Shown: in pieces, positions 1 to 5,712 of the stretch
Numbering within the stretch: position 1 is the first letter of the stretch
Layout of the letters: each line of letters opens with the position of its first letter
Assembly: GCA_027451305.1 (NCBI GenBank)
Contig: DAIDJQ010000088.1
Coordinates: 1 to 5,712, forward strand
DNA: 5,712 nt
Direction of reading: 5' to 3'
Origin: Cellulomonas sp.
GTDB taxonomy: Bacteria; Actinomycetota; Actinomycetes; Actinomycetales; Cellulomonadaceae
Translations under genes and position numbers: made by a program
Notes under the pieces: generated by a model
Told to the model about the DNA's origin: nothing
Database searches by the model: none
The model's input: only the letters and a program-made list of their open reading frames with translations

Positions 1-1784
1 ACGAACCAGCGCCTGACCAGCTCCACCCGCGCGTTCAGCTGCTCCACGTCGGCCAGCGCGACCTCGGGGCCACCCGATCGGCGCCGCAGCTCGGCGTGCA
101 CCTGGGCGTGCGTCTGACCGCTGCGCCGCGCCCATGCCGAGACGAGCCGGGACAGCTCGCGCCGCAGCTCGGAGCGCTGCCGGTGGTCCCCGACGGGAGG
201 TGCCGCGGCACCGGCGGCCCGGCGCGCGCTGAGCTGGTCGGCCTGTCGCTGAGCCAGCAGCGCGGACACCTGGTCGGGGTCGAGCAGACCGGGCAGCCCG
301 AGGAAGTCCAGCTCCTCGTCGGAGCCCACCTCGGCGCCGGTGCCGAACTCGCCTCCGTCGAACAGCACGCGGTCGAAGGAGGCTTGCGCCTCCAGCGCCT
401 GGAAGGCGCCGGCCAGCCCGTCGGGCCCCACGGCGTCGGGGGTGCTGCGCTCCGTGTCCGCGGCGAGCAGCAGCGCGGCTTCCGGGTCGTCGGTGGCCGA
501 GGTGGGTCGGTCCAGGGCATGGTCCCGCTCCACCTCGAGCGCGGCGGCGAGCGCGAGCAGCTGCGGCACGCTGGGGAGGAACACCGAGGCGGTCTCGCCG
601 CGGCGCCGGGCCCGGACGAAACGGCCGACCGCCTGCGCGAAGAACAGCGGGGTCGCGGTGCTGGTCGCGTACACCCCGACGGCGAGCCGCGGGACGTCGA
701 CGCCCTCCGACACCATCCGCACCGCGACCAGCCAGCGGGCGGTCCCGGCGGAGAACTCGTCGATCCGGTCGCCGGACCCTGCGTCGTCGGACAGCACCAC
801 CGTCGGGGACTCACCGGTGAGCCGGGCGAGGTGGCCGGCATAGGCCCGGGCGTCGTCCTGGTCGGTCGCGATCACCATCGCACCCGCGTCCGGGACCGTG
901 CGCCGGACCTCCGTCAGCCGGGTGTCGGCGGCGGCCAGCACGCTGCCGATCCACTCCCCCTGCGGGTCGAGCGCCGTGCGCCATGCCTGCGCGGTGATGT
1001 CCTTGGTCAGCGGGTCGCCGAGCCGGGCGCTGACCTCGTCGCCGGTCCGCGTGCGCCACCGCATCGAGCCGCTGTACGAGAGGAAGATCACCGGCCGCAC
1101 CACATGGTCCCGCAGCGCCTCGGCGTACCCGTAGGTGTAGTCCGCGAGGGAGCGGCGGATCCCCTGACGATCGCGCTCGTACGTGACGAACGGGATCGCT
1201 GCCGTGTCCGAGCGGAACGGCGTCCCGGTCAGGGCCAGCCGCCGGGTCGCCGGCTCGAACGCCTCCCGGACCGCGTCGCCCCAGGACAGCGCGTCACCGC
1301 CGTGGTGCACCTCGTCGAGGATCACCAGGGTCGGAGCGGCATGGGTGCGCGCTGCGTGCAGCGCGGGCCGGCTCGCGACCTGGGCGTAGGTCACCGCGAC
1401 CCCGTCGAACGAGGCGCCGTGCCGACCCTGGGCGTTGGAGAACGTCGGGTCGATCGCGATGCCCACCCGGGCGGCCGCATCGGCCCACTGCTTCTTCAGG
1501 TGCTCGGTCGGCGTCACCACCGTCACCCGTCGCACCACCCGGGCGTGCAGCAGCTCGGTGGCCACCCGCAGGGCGAACGTCGTCTTCCCGGCGCCCGGCG
1601 TCGCGACCGCGAGGAAGTCCCGTGGCGAGCGGGCCCGATACGTCTCGAGCGCCTCCGCCTGCCACGCGCGCAGCCGTCCCGCGGTTCCCCACGGCGCACG
1701 GCCGGGGAACGCCGGCGGCAGGCTGGACGCCGCCGACGGCGAGACGTGCGGGCTGTGCGGGGACGGCTCCGTCCCCGCCGTCAC
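1..1784 (-). CDS. SF2 DExH-box helicase/ATPase, C-terminal end cut off by the window edge
   Basis: Superfamily 2 nucleic-acid-dependent ATPase of the ResIII/XPB-like type; 594 codons are visible and no stop is reached at the left edge. Motifs in order: Q-like LRAWQAEAL (Q42), Walker A ATPGAGKT (K67), motif Ia VVTPTEHL (about 89-96), Walker B LDEVHH (D157, E158, H161), motif III LTGTPF (T186-P189), motif V MVSEGVDVP (357-365) and motif VI QAVGRFVRAR (Q384, arginines R388 and R391). Both RecA lobes therefore look intact. About 200 further residues, acidic and then Arg/Ala-rich, have no motif I recognise. The start is GTG, since its G-T-G-A overlaps the stop of the DUF3039 gene; this implies translational coupling and one mRNA. 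The frame has nearly all G/C third positions. The presumed role is ATP-driven remodelling or unwinding of DNA or RNA in the cytoplasm. Substrate and pathway cannot be read from sequence. The helicase call is firm; the exact job is unknown. Confidence 0.93.
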   Translation of the reverse strand, partial: MTAGTEPSPHSPHVSPSAASSLPPAFPGRAPWGTAGRLRAWQAEALETYRARSPRDFLAVATPGAGKTTFALRVATELLHARVVRRVTVVTPTEHLKKQWADAAARVGIAIDPTFSNAQGRHGASFDGVAVTYAQVASRPALHAARTHAAPTLVILDEVHHGGDALSWGDAVREAFEPATRRLALTGTPFRSDTAAIPFVTYERDRQGIRRSLADYTYGYAEALRDHVVRPVIFLSYSGSMRWRTRTGDEVSARLGDPLTKDITAQAWRTALDPQGEWIGSVLAAADTRLTEVRRTVPDAGAMVIATDQDDARAYAGHLARLTGESPTVVLSDDAGSGDRIDEFSAGTARWLVAVRMVSEGVDVPRLAVGVYATSTATPLFFAQAVGRFVRARRRGETASVFLPSVPQLLALAAALEVERDHALDRPTSATDDPEAALLLAADTERSTPDAVGPDGLAGAFQALEAQASFDRVLFDGGEFGTGAEVGSDEELDFLGLPGLLDPDQVSALLAQRQADQLSARRAAGAAAPPVGDHRQRSELRRELSRLVSAWARRSGQTHAQVHAELRRRSGGPEVALADVEQLNARVELVRRWF

Positions 1785-2170
1785 TTGCCGGAACCCCGAC
1801 CGAAGCCCCACCGACGGCCGGAGCCGCCCGAGCCACCCGAGTCCCCGCCCGACGAGCCGTTGCCCGGCCCGTCCTGCGGTGCGCGCAGCCCCTCGTAGAT
1901 CTCCTTGCACACCGGGCACACGGGGAACTTGTTCGGGTCGCGGCCCGGCACCCAGACCTTGCCGCAGAGCGCGATGACGGGGCTGCCGGAGACCGCCGAC
2001 TCGAGGATCTTCTCCTTGCGCACGTAGTGCGCGAACCGCTCGTGGTCCCCCGGCTCGAGCTCCTCCTGCTGCTCCGTGCGCTCGAGGACGGAGGTGCCGG
2101 CGGCCTGCTCGCCGACCGACCCGGGCCCGAACGGGTCGACGGGACCGGTGGGGGGCAACGGCTCGCTCAT
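1781..2170 (-). CDS. DUF3039-family small protein, 129 aa
   Basis: Matches from memory the actinobacterial family DUF3039, whose function is unknown. Residues 1-40 are an acidic, Pro/Gly/Gln-rich, probably flexible leader. The conserved core is about 41-95: [15 protein letters not shown], then [17 protein letters not shown], then [12 protein letters not shown]43, H48, C69, C85 and C88 are conspicuous, and a CxxC pair with one upstream Cys and nearby His suggests metal binding, but this is inference. Residues 101-129 are a Gly/Ser-rich tail ending in Arg/Lys, perhaps disordered or nucleic-acid touching. There is no signal peptide or membrane segment. The ATG at 2170 is preferred over an in-frame ATG at 2179 because a TACGAT hexamer lies exactly 7 nt upstream, which suits a leaderless mRNA; there is no good Shine-Dalgarno for either. 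Its stop overlaps the helicase start, so the two proteins probably work together. Confidence 0.9.
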   Translation of the reverse strand: MSEPLPPTGPVDPFGPGSVGEQAAGTSVLERTEQQEELEPGDHERFAHYVRKEKILESAVSGSPVIALCGKVWVPGRDPNKFPVCPVCKEIYEGLRAPQDGPGNGSSGGDSGGSGGSGRRWGFGRGSGK

Positions 2171-2177
2171 GGGGCCC

Positions 2178-2183
2178 ATCGTA
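2178..2183 (-). promoter_or_regulatory. Candidate -10 box for a leaderless DUF3039-helicase mRNA
   Basis: On the minus strand TACGAT fits the actinobacterial -10 consensus TANNNT and is followed by 7 nt (GGGCCCC) and then the ATG at 2170. That spacing would place the transcription start at or next to the start codon. No -35 box is recognisable 16-19 nt upstream, which is common for such promoters. Inferred, not proven. Confidence 0.45.
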
Positions 2184-2288
2184 CGTTCCGGGTGCGACAC
2201 GGCCCCGGCGCGGCCGTCCTCCCGGACCGACCCGAACGGCACGTCGGCGTGTCGCCGACGACTCGTGCCGCGACCGTCGGGAGGCGGG

Positions 2289-2435
2289 TCACGGACCCCG
2301 CCGTGGGGGCCTGCCGGCGTGGGTCTCGCGGCAGTGACCGCCGGCCACCCGGTGCGGGCCGCGGCGCGGCGTGCCGTCCAGCAGCAGCCCGGCGGCGACG
2401 CCGGTGGTCGGCGCCACGTAGGCGACGACCTGCAC
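2289..2435 (-). CDS. Possible 48-aa small protein or gene remnant (weak)
   Basis: A minus-strand GTG frame of 48 codons starts [16 protein letters not shown], continues through LLLDGTP, and ends in an Arg/Pro-rich tail. The first 40 or so codons almost all end in G or C, as in the neighbouring real genes, and the product is not dominated by arginine as antisense shadows here usually are. The codon pattern fades over the last 8 codons. I recognise no family, there is no clear Shine-Dalgarno, and the start codon lies inside the arm of a hairpin. It could be a real small protein, a decayed gene fragment, or chance in GC-rich DNA. Confidence 0.17.
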   Translation of the reverse strand: MQVVAYVAPTTGVAAGLLLDGTPRRGPHRVAGGHCRETHAGRPPRRGP

Positions 2436-2465
2436 CGTCGAGCCTGCGGCCGTGCAGCGGTCGTC
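2424..2465 (-). terminator. Imperfect hairpin downstream of the sugar kinase, probable terminator
   Basis: The arms GACGACCTGCAC (2424-2435) and GTGCAG-CG-GTCGTC (2452-2465) pair over 12 bp with a 2-nt bulge, around a 16-nt loop. The structure starts 27 nt past the kinase stop on the minus strand. There is no T tract, as is usual for actinobacterial hairpin terminators. It may equally be an RNA-stabilising 3' stem. Confidence 0.4.
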
Positions 2466-2492
2466 CGGCGATTGACGGGACGTCCCCGCAGG

Positions 2493-3476
2493 TCAGCGCA
2501 TGGCGCGCGCCGCCACCCAGCCGAGAGCACCCGCGTGCCGGCACGACTCGCTCGCCACCGGCACGGCGGCCCGCAGCGCCGCGACGGCGTCGAGCCCGCG
2601 CGCGAGGCCCGCGCCGATCGCCCCGTGCAGAACGTCACCGGCACCGAGCGTGTCGACCACGTCGTCCCGGGCGAGCAGCGGCGGGACCACGAGCACGTCG
2701 CCGTCCGGCTCGTGCTCGCCCTGGGGCCGATCCCCCGCGCGGCGCACCCGCACGCGCACCGGACCTGCTCCCGCCGACCGGGCGACCGCCCGCGGCCCGT
2801 AGCCGGCGACCGCCGCGAGCACGTCGGGCGCCGCGGCACCGGGTCGCGGACCGGCGTCGCTCCCGCTGCCGGGCCGGTCGGGTACGGCGAAGTCGGCGGA
2901 CAGCACCGCCACGTCCACGTCCGCGAGCAGCCGGTCGAGGCCGGGCTTCCAGCTGCCGCCGTCCAGCAGCACCGGCAGCCCGCGGCTGCGCGCCGCGCGG
3001 GCGAGCTCGAGGGCCGCCGCGAGGTGGTGCCCGTCGACCAGCAGCGCGGTCGATCCGTCGAGCACCGCGGTCGCGGCCCGTGCCGCCGGGCCCAGGTCGT
3101 CCGCCCGGCCGGTGGCGTTGGTCGAGACGACGGCCCGCTGCCCGGTCCCCGCCGTGACCAGGACGGTCGACACCGCGGGGTCGCCGGGCTGCCCGGCCAG
3201 CAGGTCCACCACCTCGACGCCCGCTGCACGCAGACCGTTGCGGACCAGCCGGGCGACGGAGCCCTCCCCCAGCGCCGTGACCAGGACGGTCGGCACGCCG
3301 AGCGCGACGGCCGTCGCGGCGGCGTTGGCAGCGGGACCGCCGAACGACACCCGCAGGTCCCGGGCGACCACCTTCTGGTCGGCGGCGGGCACCGCGTCGA
3401 CCACCTGGACGACGTCGAGGGTGGCCAGGCCGCAGCAGACGAGCCGGGGCGTGCGCTCGGTGTCGTCGTCGGGCAC
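2493..3476 (-). CDS. PfkB/ribokinase-family carbohydrate kinase, 327 aa
   Basis: Cytoplasmic ATP-dependent kinase of the ribokinase-PfkB superfamily, probably phosphorylating a sugar or nucleoside; the substrate is not deducible. The N-terminal part reads [16 protein letters not shown], followed by the substrate-side signature [12 protein letters not shown] (G46, G47, N51). The C-terminal signature is [12 protein letters not shown], with the anion hole GAG at 278-280 and catalytic base D281. Length is normal for the family. Odd points: the usual magnesium/phosphate NxxE position reads LSADFA (193-197), and the usual TxGxxG nucleotide-binding segment reads SAGAGP (234-239). Start choice: GTG at 3476 is favoured because TAGAGT lies exactly 7 nt upstream (leaderless geometry); GTG at 3485 is in frame, adds three residues (VTA), and cannot be excluded. 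The gene is divergent from pgi. A ketohexokinase-like or fructokinase-like role is possible but unproven. Confidence 0.92.
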   Translation of the reverse strand: MPDDDTERTPRLVCCGLATLDVVQVVDAVPAADQKVVARDLRVSFGGPAANAAATAVALGVPTVLVTALGEGSVARLVRNGLRAAGVEVVDLLAGQPGDPAVSTVLVTAGTGQRAVVSTNATGRADDLGPAARAATAVLDGSTALLVDGHHLAAALELARAARSRGLPVLLDGGSWKPGLDRLLADVDVAVLSADFAVPDRPGSGSDAGPRPGAAAPDVLAAVAGYGPRAVARSAGAGPVRVRVRRAGDRPQGEHEPDGDVLVVPPLLARDDVVDTLGAGDVLHGAIGAGLARGLDAVAALRAAVPVASESCRHAGALGWVAARAMR

Positions 3477-3483
3477 GGCCGTC

Positions 3484-3489
3484 ACTCTA
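3484..3489 (-). promoter_or_regulatory. Candidate -10 box for a leaderless sugar-kinase mRNA
   Basis: On the minus strand TAGAGT fits TANNNT and is followed by 7 nt (GACGGCC) and the GTG at 3476. This is the same spacing as in front of DUF3039. No recognisable -35 hexamer lies upstream. If the GTG at 3485 is the true start, this box would overlap it and the call fails. The AGAG inside it might instead act as a weak Shine-Dalgarno for 3476. Confidence 0.4.
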
Positions 3490-3493
3490 CGGT

Positions 3494-3512
3494 CGGTGCG
3501 GGCGCCCCACCG
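3494..3512. promoter_or_regulatory. Near-perfect dyad upstream of the sugar kinase, possible operator
   Basis: CGGTG-C-GGGC is followed directly by GCCC-CACCG, giving 9 complementary positions per side with one unpaired base. It lies just upstream of the candidate kinase -10 box, where a transcription factor could block or recruit polymerase. In DNA this GC-rich such dyads also arise by chance. Confidence 0.25.
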
Positions 3513-3538
3513 TGCCCCGGACGTGCGGGTCCCGCGGC

Positions 3539-3565
3539 CGTCCCGGTCGCCCCACCACCGGGACG
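3539..3565. promoter_or_regulatory. 9-bp inverted repeat upstream of pgi, possible operator
   Basis: CGTCCCGGT (3539-3547) and ACCGGGACG (3557-3565) are perfect reverse complements separated by 9 nt. The repeat covers the -35 region of the candidate pgi promoter (-10 at 3569-3574), and a further GGGACG occurs at 3575-3580. Position suits a repressor or activator site shared by the divergent genes. No known regulator motif is recognised. Confidence 0.3.
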
Positions 3566-3568
3566 CAA

Positions 3569-3574
3569 TACGGT
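3569..3574 (+). promoter_or_regulatory. Candidate -10 box for pgi
   Basis: TACGGT fits TANNNT and would give a leader of roughly 28 nt, which leaves room for the ribosome binding site at 3599. No clear -35 hexamer is seen. Weak on its own. Confidence 0.3.
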
Positions 3575-3598
3575 GGGACGGTCCTCGTCGCGTCTCCC

Positions 3599-3603
3599 GG
3601 GAG
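3599..3603 (+). promoter_or_regulatory. Shine-Dalgarno of pgi that fixes the GTG start
   Basis: GGGAG lies 5 nt before the GTG at 3609. It settles the start, because the frame stays open far upstream (past 2076) without any family-like sequence before this GTG. Confidence 0.65.
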
Positions 3604-3608
3604 CAACT

Positions 3609-5291
3609 GTGTCCACGTCGCCCATCGACCCCACCACCACCGCCGCCTGGCAGGCGTTGTCGGACCACGAGAGCACGCTGCGGCCCGACCTGCGTGCCTG
3701 GTTCGCCGCCGACCCGGCCCGCGCGCGCCGGCTCACCCTCGAGCTCGGCGACCTCACGGTCGACCTGTCGAAGAACCTCGTCACCGACGAGACCCTCGCG
3801 CTGCTCACCCGCCTGGCCGACGAGGTCGGCGTGGCCGACCGGTTCACGGCCATGCTCCGCGGCGAGCACATCAACATCACCGAGGACCGCGCGGTGCTGC
3901 ACACCGCCCTGCGTCGCCCGGCCGGAACCAGCCCCGAGCTCGTGGTGGACGGCCAGCACGTCGACCACGACGTGCAGGAGGTGCTGACCGCGGTCTACGG
4001 GTTCGCGGACAAGGTCCGCACCGGCGCCTGGACCGGCGTCACCGGCGAGCGCGTGCGCACGGTGGTCAACATCGGCATCGGAGGATCCGACCTCGGGCCG
4101 GCGATGGCGTACGAGGCGCTCAAGCCCTACGTCCTCGACGGGCTGACCGTCCGGTTCGTGTCCAACATCGACCCGACCGACCTCGCCGAGAAGGTCAAGG
4201 ACCTCGACCCCGCCACGACGCTGTTCATCGTCGCCTCCAAGACGTTCGGCACGCTGGAGACCTTGACCAACGCCCGGCTGGCGCGCGCCTGGCTGTGGGA
4301 GCGCCTGGTGGCCGAGGGTCGGATCGAGGACACCGAGGAGGCCCGCACCACGGCTGTCGCGCGGCACTTCGTCGCCGTGTCCACCGCGCTGGACAAGGTC
4401 GCGGCGTTCGGCATCGACCCGGCCAACGCGTTCGGCTTCTGGGACTGGGTGGGCGGCCGCTACTCGATGGACTCGGCGATCGGCCTCTCGCTCGCGATCG
4501 CGATCGGCCCGGACGGGTTCGCCGACCTGCTGCACGGCTTCCACGTGGTGGACGAGCACGTGGCACGCACGCCGTTCGCGCAGAACGTGCCGGTGCTGAT
4601 GGGGCTGCTGAACGTCTGGTACGTCAACTTCCTCGGCGCGCACACCCACGCCGTGCTGCCGTACGCGCAGTACCTGTCCCGATTCCCCGCCTACCTGCAG
4701 CAGCTGACCATGGAGTCGAACGGCAAGTCGGTCCGCTGGGACGGCACACCGGTCAGCACCCAGACGGGTGAGGTGTTCTGGGGCGAGCCCGGCACCAACG
4801 GCCAGCACGCCTTCTACCAGCTGATCCACCAGGGCACGCGGCTCATCCCGGCCGACTTCATCGCAGTGGCCAACCCGGCGCACCCGCTGAAGGACGGCGG
4901 CACCGACGTGCACGCGCTGTTCCTGGCGAACTACTTCGCCCAGACCAAGGCCCTGGCGTTCGGCAAGACGGCCGACGAGGTCCGCGCCGAGGGCACTGCC
5001 GAGGCGATCGTCCCGGCCCGGGTGTTCTCCGGGAACCGGCCGACCACGTCGATCCTCGCGCCCGCGCTCACGCCGTCGGTGCTGGGCCAGCTGATCGCGC
5101 TGTACGAGCACATCACCTTCGTCGAGGGCGTGGTGTGGGGCATCGACTCGTTCGACCAGTGGGGCGTGGAGCTCGGCAAGAAGCTCGCGACGGAGATCGC
5201 CCCGGCGGTCGAGGGCGATGCGGCGGCCCTTGAGGCGCAGGACCCGTCGACCCGCGGGCTGATCGAGAGGTACCTCGAGCTGCGGCACTGA
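3609..5291 (+). CDS. pgi: Glucose-6-phosphate isomerase, 560 aa
   Basis: Interconverts glucose-6-phosphate and fructose-6-phosphate in glycolysis, gluconeogenesis and pentose-phosphate recycling; cytoplasmic and normally a dimer. The length matches the large bacterial type (about 550 residues). The sequence shows [11 protein letters not shown] (phosphate-binding region, G156-G163), SKTFGTLET (S210-T212 onward), the first family signature [14 protein letters not shown] (from D279, with R284), MESNGKS (catalytic E369), [10 protein letters not shown] (catalytic H400) and the second signature [15 protein letters not shown] (catalytic K524). Catalytic assignments are by family analogy. All key residues are present and no frameshift is seen. 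The GTG start is supported by GGGAG 5 nt upstream. The N-terminus ([17 protein letters not shown]) already aligns with the usual family start. The gene is divergent from a sugar kinase and followed by two hairpins, so it is probably monocistronic. Confidence 0.98.
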   Translation: MSTSPIDPTTTAAWQALSDHESTLRPDLRAWFAADPARARRLTLELGDLTVDLSKNLVTDETLALLTRLADEVGVADRFTAMLRGEHINITEDRAVLHTALRRPAGTSPELVVDGQHVDHDVQEVLTAVYGFADKVRTGAWTGVTGERVRTVVNIGIGGSDLGPAMAYEALKPYVLDGLTVRFVSNIDPTDLAEKVKDLDPATTLFIVASKTFGTLETLTNARLARAWLWERLVAEGRIEDTEEARTTAVARHFVAVSTALDKVAAFGIDPANAFGFWDWVGGRYSMDSAIGLSLAIAIGPDGFADLLHGFHVVDEHVARTPFAQNVPVLMGLLNVWYVNFLGAHTHAVLPYAQYLSRFPAYLQQLTMESNGKSVRWDGTPVSTQTGEVFWGEPGTNGQHAFYQLIHQGTRLIPADFIAVANPAHPLKDGGTDVHALFLANYFAQTKALAFGKTADEVRAEGTAEAIVPARVFSGNRPTTSILAPALTPSVLGQLIALYEHITFVEGVVWGIDSFDQWGVELGKKLATEIAPAVEGDAAALEAQDPSTRGLIERYLELRH

Positions 5292-5299
5292 GCTCGGGC

Positions 5300-5318
5300 C
5301 GGCGGCTCGCGGCCGCCG
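5300..5318 (+). terminator. First hairpin after pgi
   Basis: CGGCGGC (5300-5306) pairs with GCCGCCG (5312-5318) around a 5-nt loop, starting 9 nt past the pgi stop. A 7-bp all-GC stem without T tract; it probably acts together with the stronger stem downstream. Confidence 0.4.
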
Positions 5319-5331
5319 CTGACCGGACCGG

Positions 5332-5364
5332 CACGGGCCGGGCGGGACCACCGCCCGGCCCGTG
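5332..5364 (+). terminator. Perfect 14-bp hairpin after pgi, probable terminator
   Basis: CACGGGCCGGGCGG (5332-5345) and CCGCCCGGCCCGTG (5351-5364) are exact reverse complements around a GACCA loop. There is no T tract, which is common for actinobacterial terminators. It sits 40 nt past the pgi stop and ends 13 nt before the next start codon, so it could end pgi transcription, or attenuate or structure the 5' region of the next gene. Confidence 0.65.
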
Positions 5365-5377
5365 GCACGCTGGGGCG

Positions 5378-5712
5378 GTGCCGGATCAGCTGGCCCCGCA
5401 GGTGCGGGCGCGCGTCGACGCGTGGACATGGGCCGTGCGGCTGTACCCCACCCGGTCGGCGGCCGGAGCGGCCTGCCGGGGCGGGCACGTGCGGGTGAAC
5501 GGTGAGCGCGCCAAGCCGGCGACGATCGTCGTCCCGGGCGACGAGGTGCACGTGCGCGGTGCCGAGCGGGACCGTGTGGTGGTCGTGCAGCGGACCATCG
5601 TCAAGCGCGTCGGCGCGGCCGTGGCTGTGACCTGCTACCTCGACCGCTCCCCCGCGCCGGTGCCGAAGGAGCACGTGGCTGCCCTCGGGGTCAGGGACCG
5701 CGGCGCCGGGCG
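5378..5712 (+). CDS. S4-domain RNA-binding protein (Hsp15-like), 3' end cut off
   Basis: A small RNA-binding protein of the S4/Hsp15 type; E. coli Hsp15 binds 50S subunits carrying stalled nascent chains, and a related ribosome-linked role is plausible here but not shown. 111 codons are visible. The S4 domain spans about residues 11-60: ARVDAWTWAVRLYPTRSAA, then CRGGHVRVNGERAKP, then the GDEVHVR turn. After it, VVVVQRTIVKRVGAAVA is basic and strand-like, and the end is Arg-rich. No stop is reached, but related proteins are about 120-130 aa, so little is missing. The start chosen is GTG at 5378; GGGG lies only 2 nt upstream, too close for a normal Shine-Dalgarno, and GTG at 5402 is an in-frame alternative that keeps the whole domain. 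It follows the 14-bp hairpin after pgi, so a promoter inside or beyond it, or read-through, must serve this gene. Confidence 0.88.
   Translation, partial: MPDQLAPQVRARVDAWTWAVRLYPTRSAAGAACRGGHVRVNGERAKPATIVVPGDEVHVRGAERDRVVVVQRTIVKRVGAAVAVTCYLDRSPAPVPKEHVAALGVRDRGAG

Larger units (their letters stand above)
2171..2492. other. 322-bp gap between the sugar kinase stop and the DUF3039 start
   Basis: I see no convincing full gene here. The stretch holds, from the kinase side, an imperfect hairpin (2424-2465), a possible 48-codon open frame on the minus strand (2289-2435), short inverted repeats around 2311-2345 (CTGCCG/CGGCAG and GCCGGCG/CGCCGGC), and the candidate promoter next to the DUF3039 start. 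Conceptual products of the longer open frames across it are Arg/Pro-rich and look like composition artefacts. Confidence 0.6.

Noticed and set aside
96..1898. 600-codon open frame on the plus strand opposite the helicase
   Set aside because: Product is Arg/Gly/Pro-rich with no domain, while the minus strand carries a complete ordered set of SF2 helicase motifs. Long antisense frames are expected in very GC-rich genes.
1622..3157. 511-codon plus-strand frame opposite DUF3039 and the sugar kinase
   Set aside because: Extremely Arg/Pro/Ala-rich low-complexity product; no domain and overlapped by supported genes.
2184..3229. Upstream in-frame extension of DUF3039 on the minus strand
   Set aside because: The frame is open by composition but overlaps the sugar kinase out of frame and has no family-like content before residue 1; the ATG at 2170 has a well-placed candidate -10 box.
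2076..3608. Upstream extension of the pgi frame that would give a 1071-aa protein
   Set aside because: The extra sequence is Arg-rich and antisense to the sugar kinase and DUF3039, and the family start plus GGGAG place the true start at 3609.
3512..4771. 419-codon plus-strand frame overlapping pgi in another frame
   Set aside because: Arg/His-rich shadow of pgi codons with no recognisable domain.
2493..5429. Very long minus-strand open frame running through the antisense of pgi into the sugar kinase
   Set aside because: Only the part below about 3485 resembles a protein family; the rest is the antisense of a well-supported pgi. It is not a fusion.
4931..5674. 247-codon minus-strand frame opposite the end of pgi and the S4 gene
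   Set aside because: Spans two supported plus-strand genes and the hairpins between them; product has no family resemblance.
1..5712. CRISPR array, tRNA/rRNA, insertion sequence, attachment site or replication origin
   Set aside because: No regularly spaced repeats, cloverleaf pattern, transposase, terminal repeats or DnaA-box cluster were seen on either strand.

Overview
The window comes from a very GC-rich bacterial chromosome. Nearly every third codon position in the real genes is G or C, GTG starts are common, and the gene types (a DUF3039 protein next to a DExH helicase, and an S4 protein of the actinobacterial kind) point to an actinomycete. A Cellulomonas-like member of the Micrococcales is my best guess, from general resemblance only. 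I see no mobile element, CRISPR array, tRNA or rRNA. The content is mainly housekeeping.

Left half, minus strand: a PfkB-family sugar kinase (2493-3476), a gap of about 320 bp, a small DUF3039 protein (1781-2170), and an SF2 DExH-box helicase (start 1784) that runs off the left edge. The DUF3039 stop and the helicase GTG start share the bases GTGA, so these two are almost certainly co-transcribed and translationally coupled. The kinase is probably a separate unit: a hairpin follows it, and DUF3039 has its own candidate promoter.

Right half, plus strand: glucose-6-phosphate isomerase (pgi, 3609-5291) is divergent from the kinase across a 132 bp promoter region that holds two dyads. After pgi come two hairpins, the second a perfect 14-bp stem. 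Then comes a small S4-domain RNA-binding protein (start 5378) that runs off the right edge.

Functionally, pgi links glucose-6-phosphate and fructose-6-phosphate in central carbon metabolism, and the divergent kinase probably phosphorylates a sugar or related nucleoside. The helicase/DUF3039 pair is the least understood part. No clearly new system is visible. The best leads are that pair, two candidate leaderless promoters with identical geometry, and a PfkB kinase with departures from the usual family motifs. The helicase and the S4 gene use GTG starts and are open at the window edges. Much longer antisense open frames in this DNA are composition artefacts.
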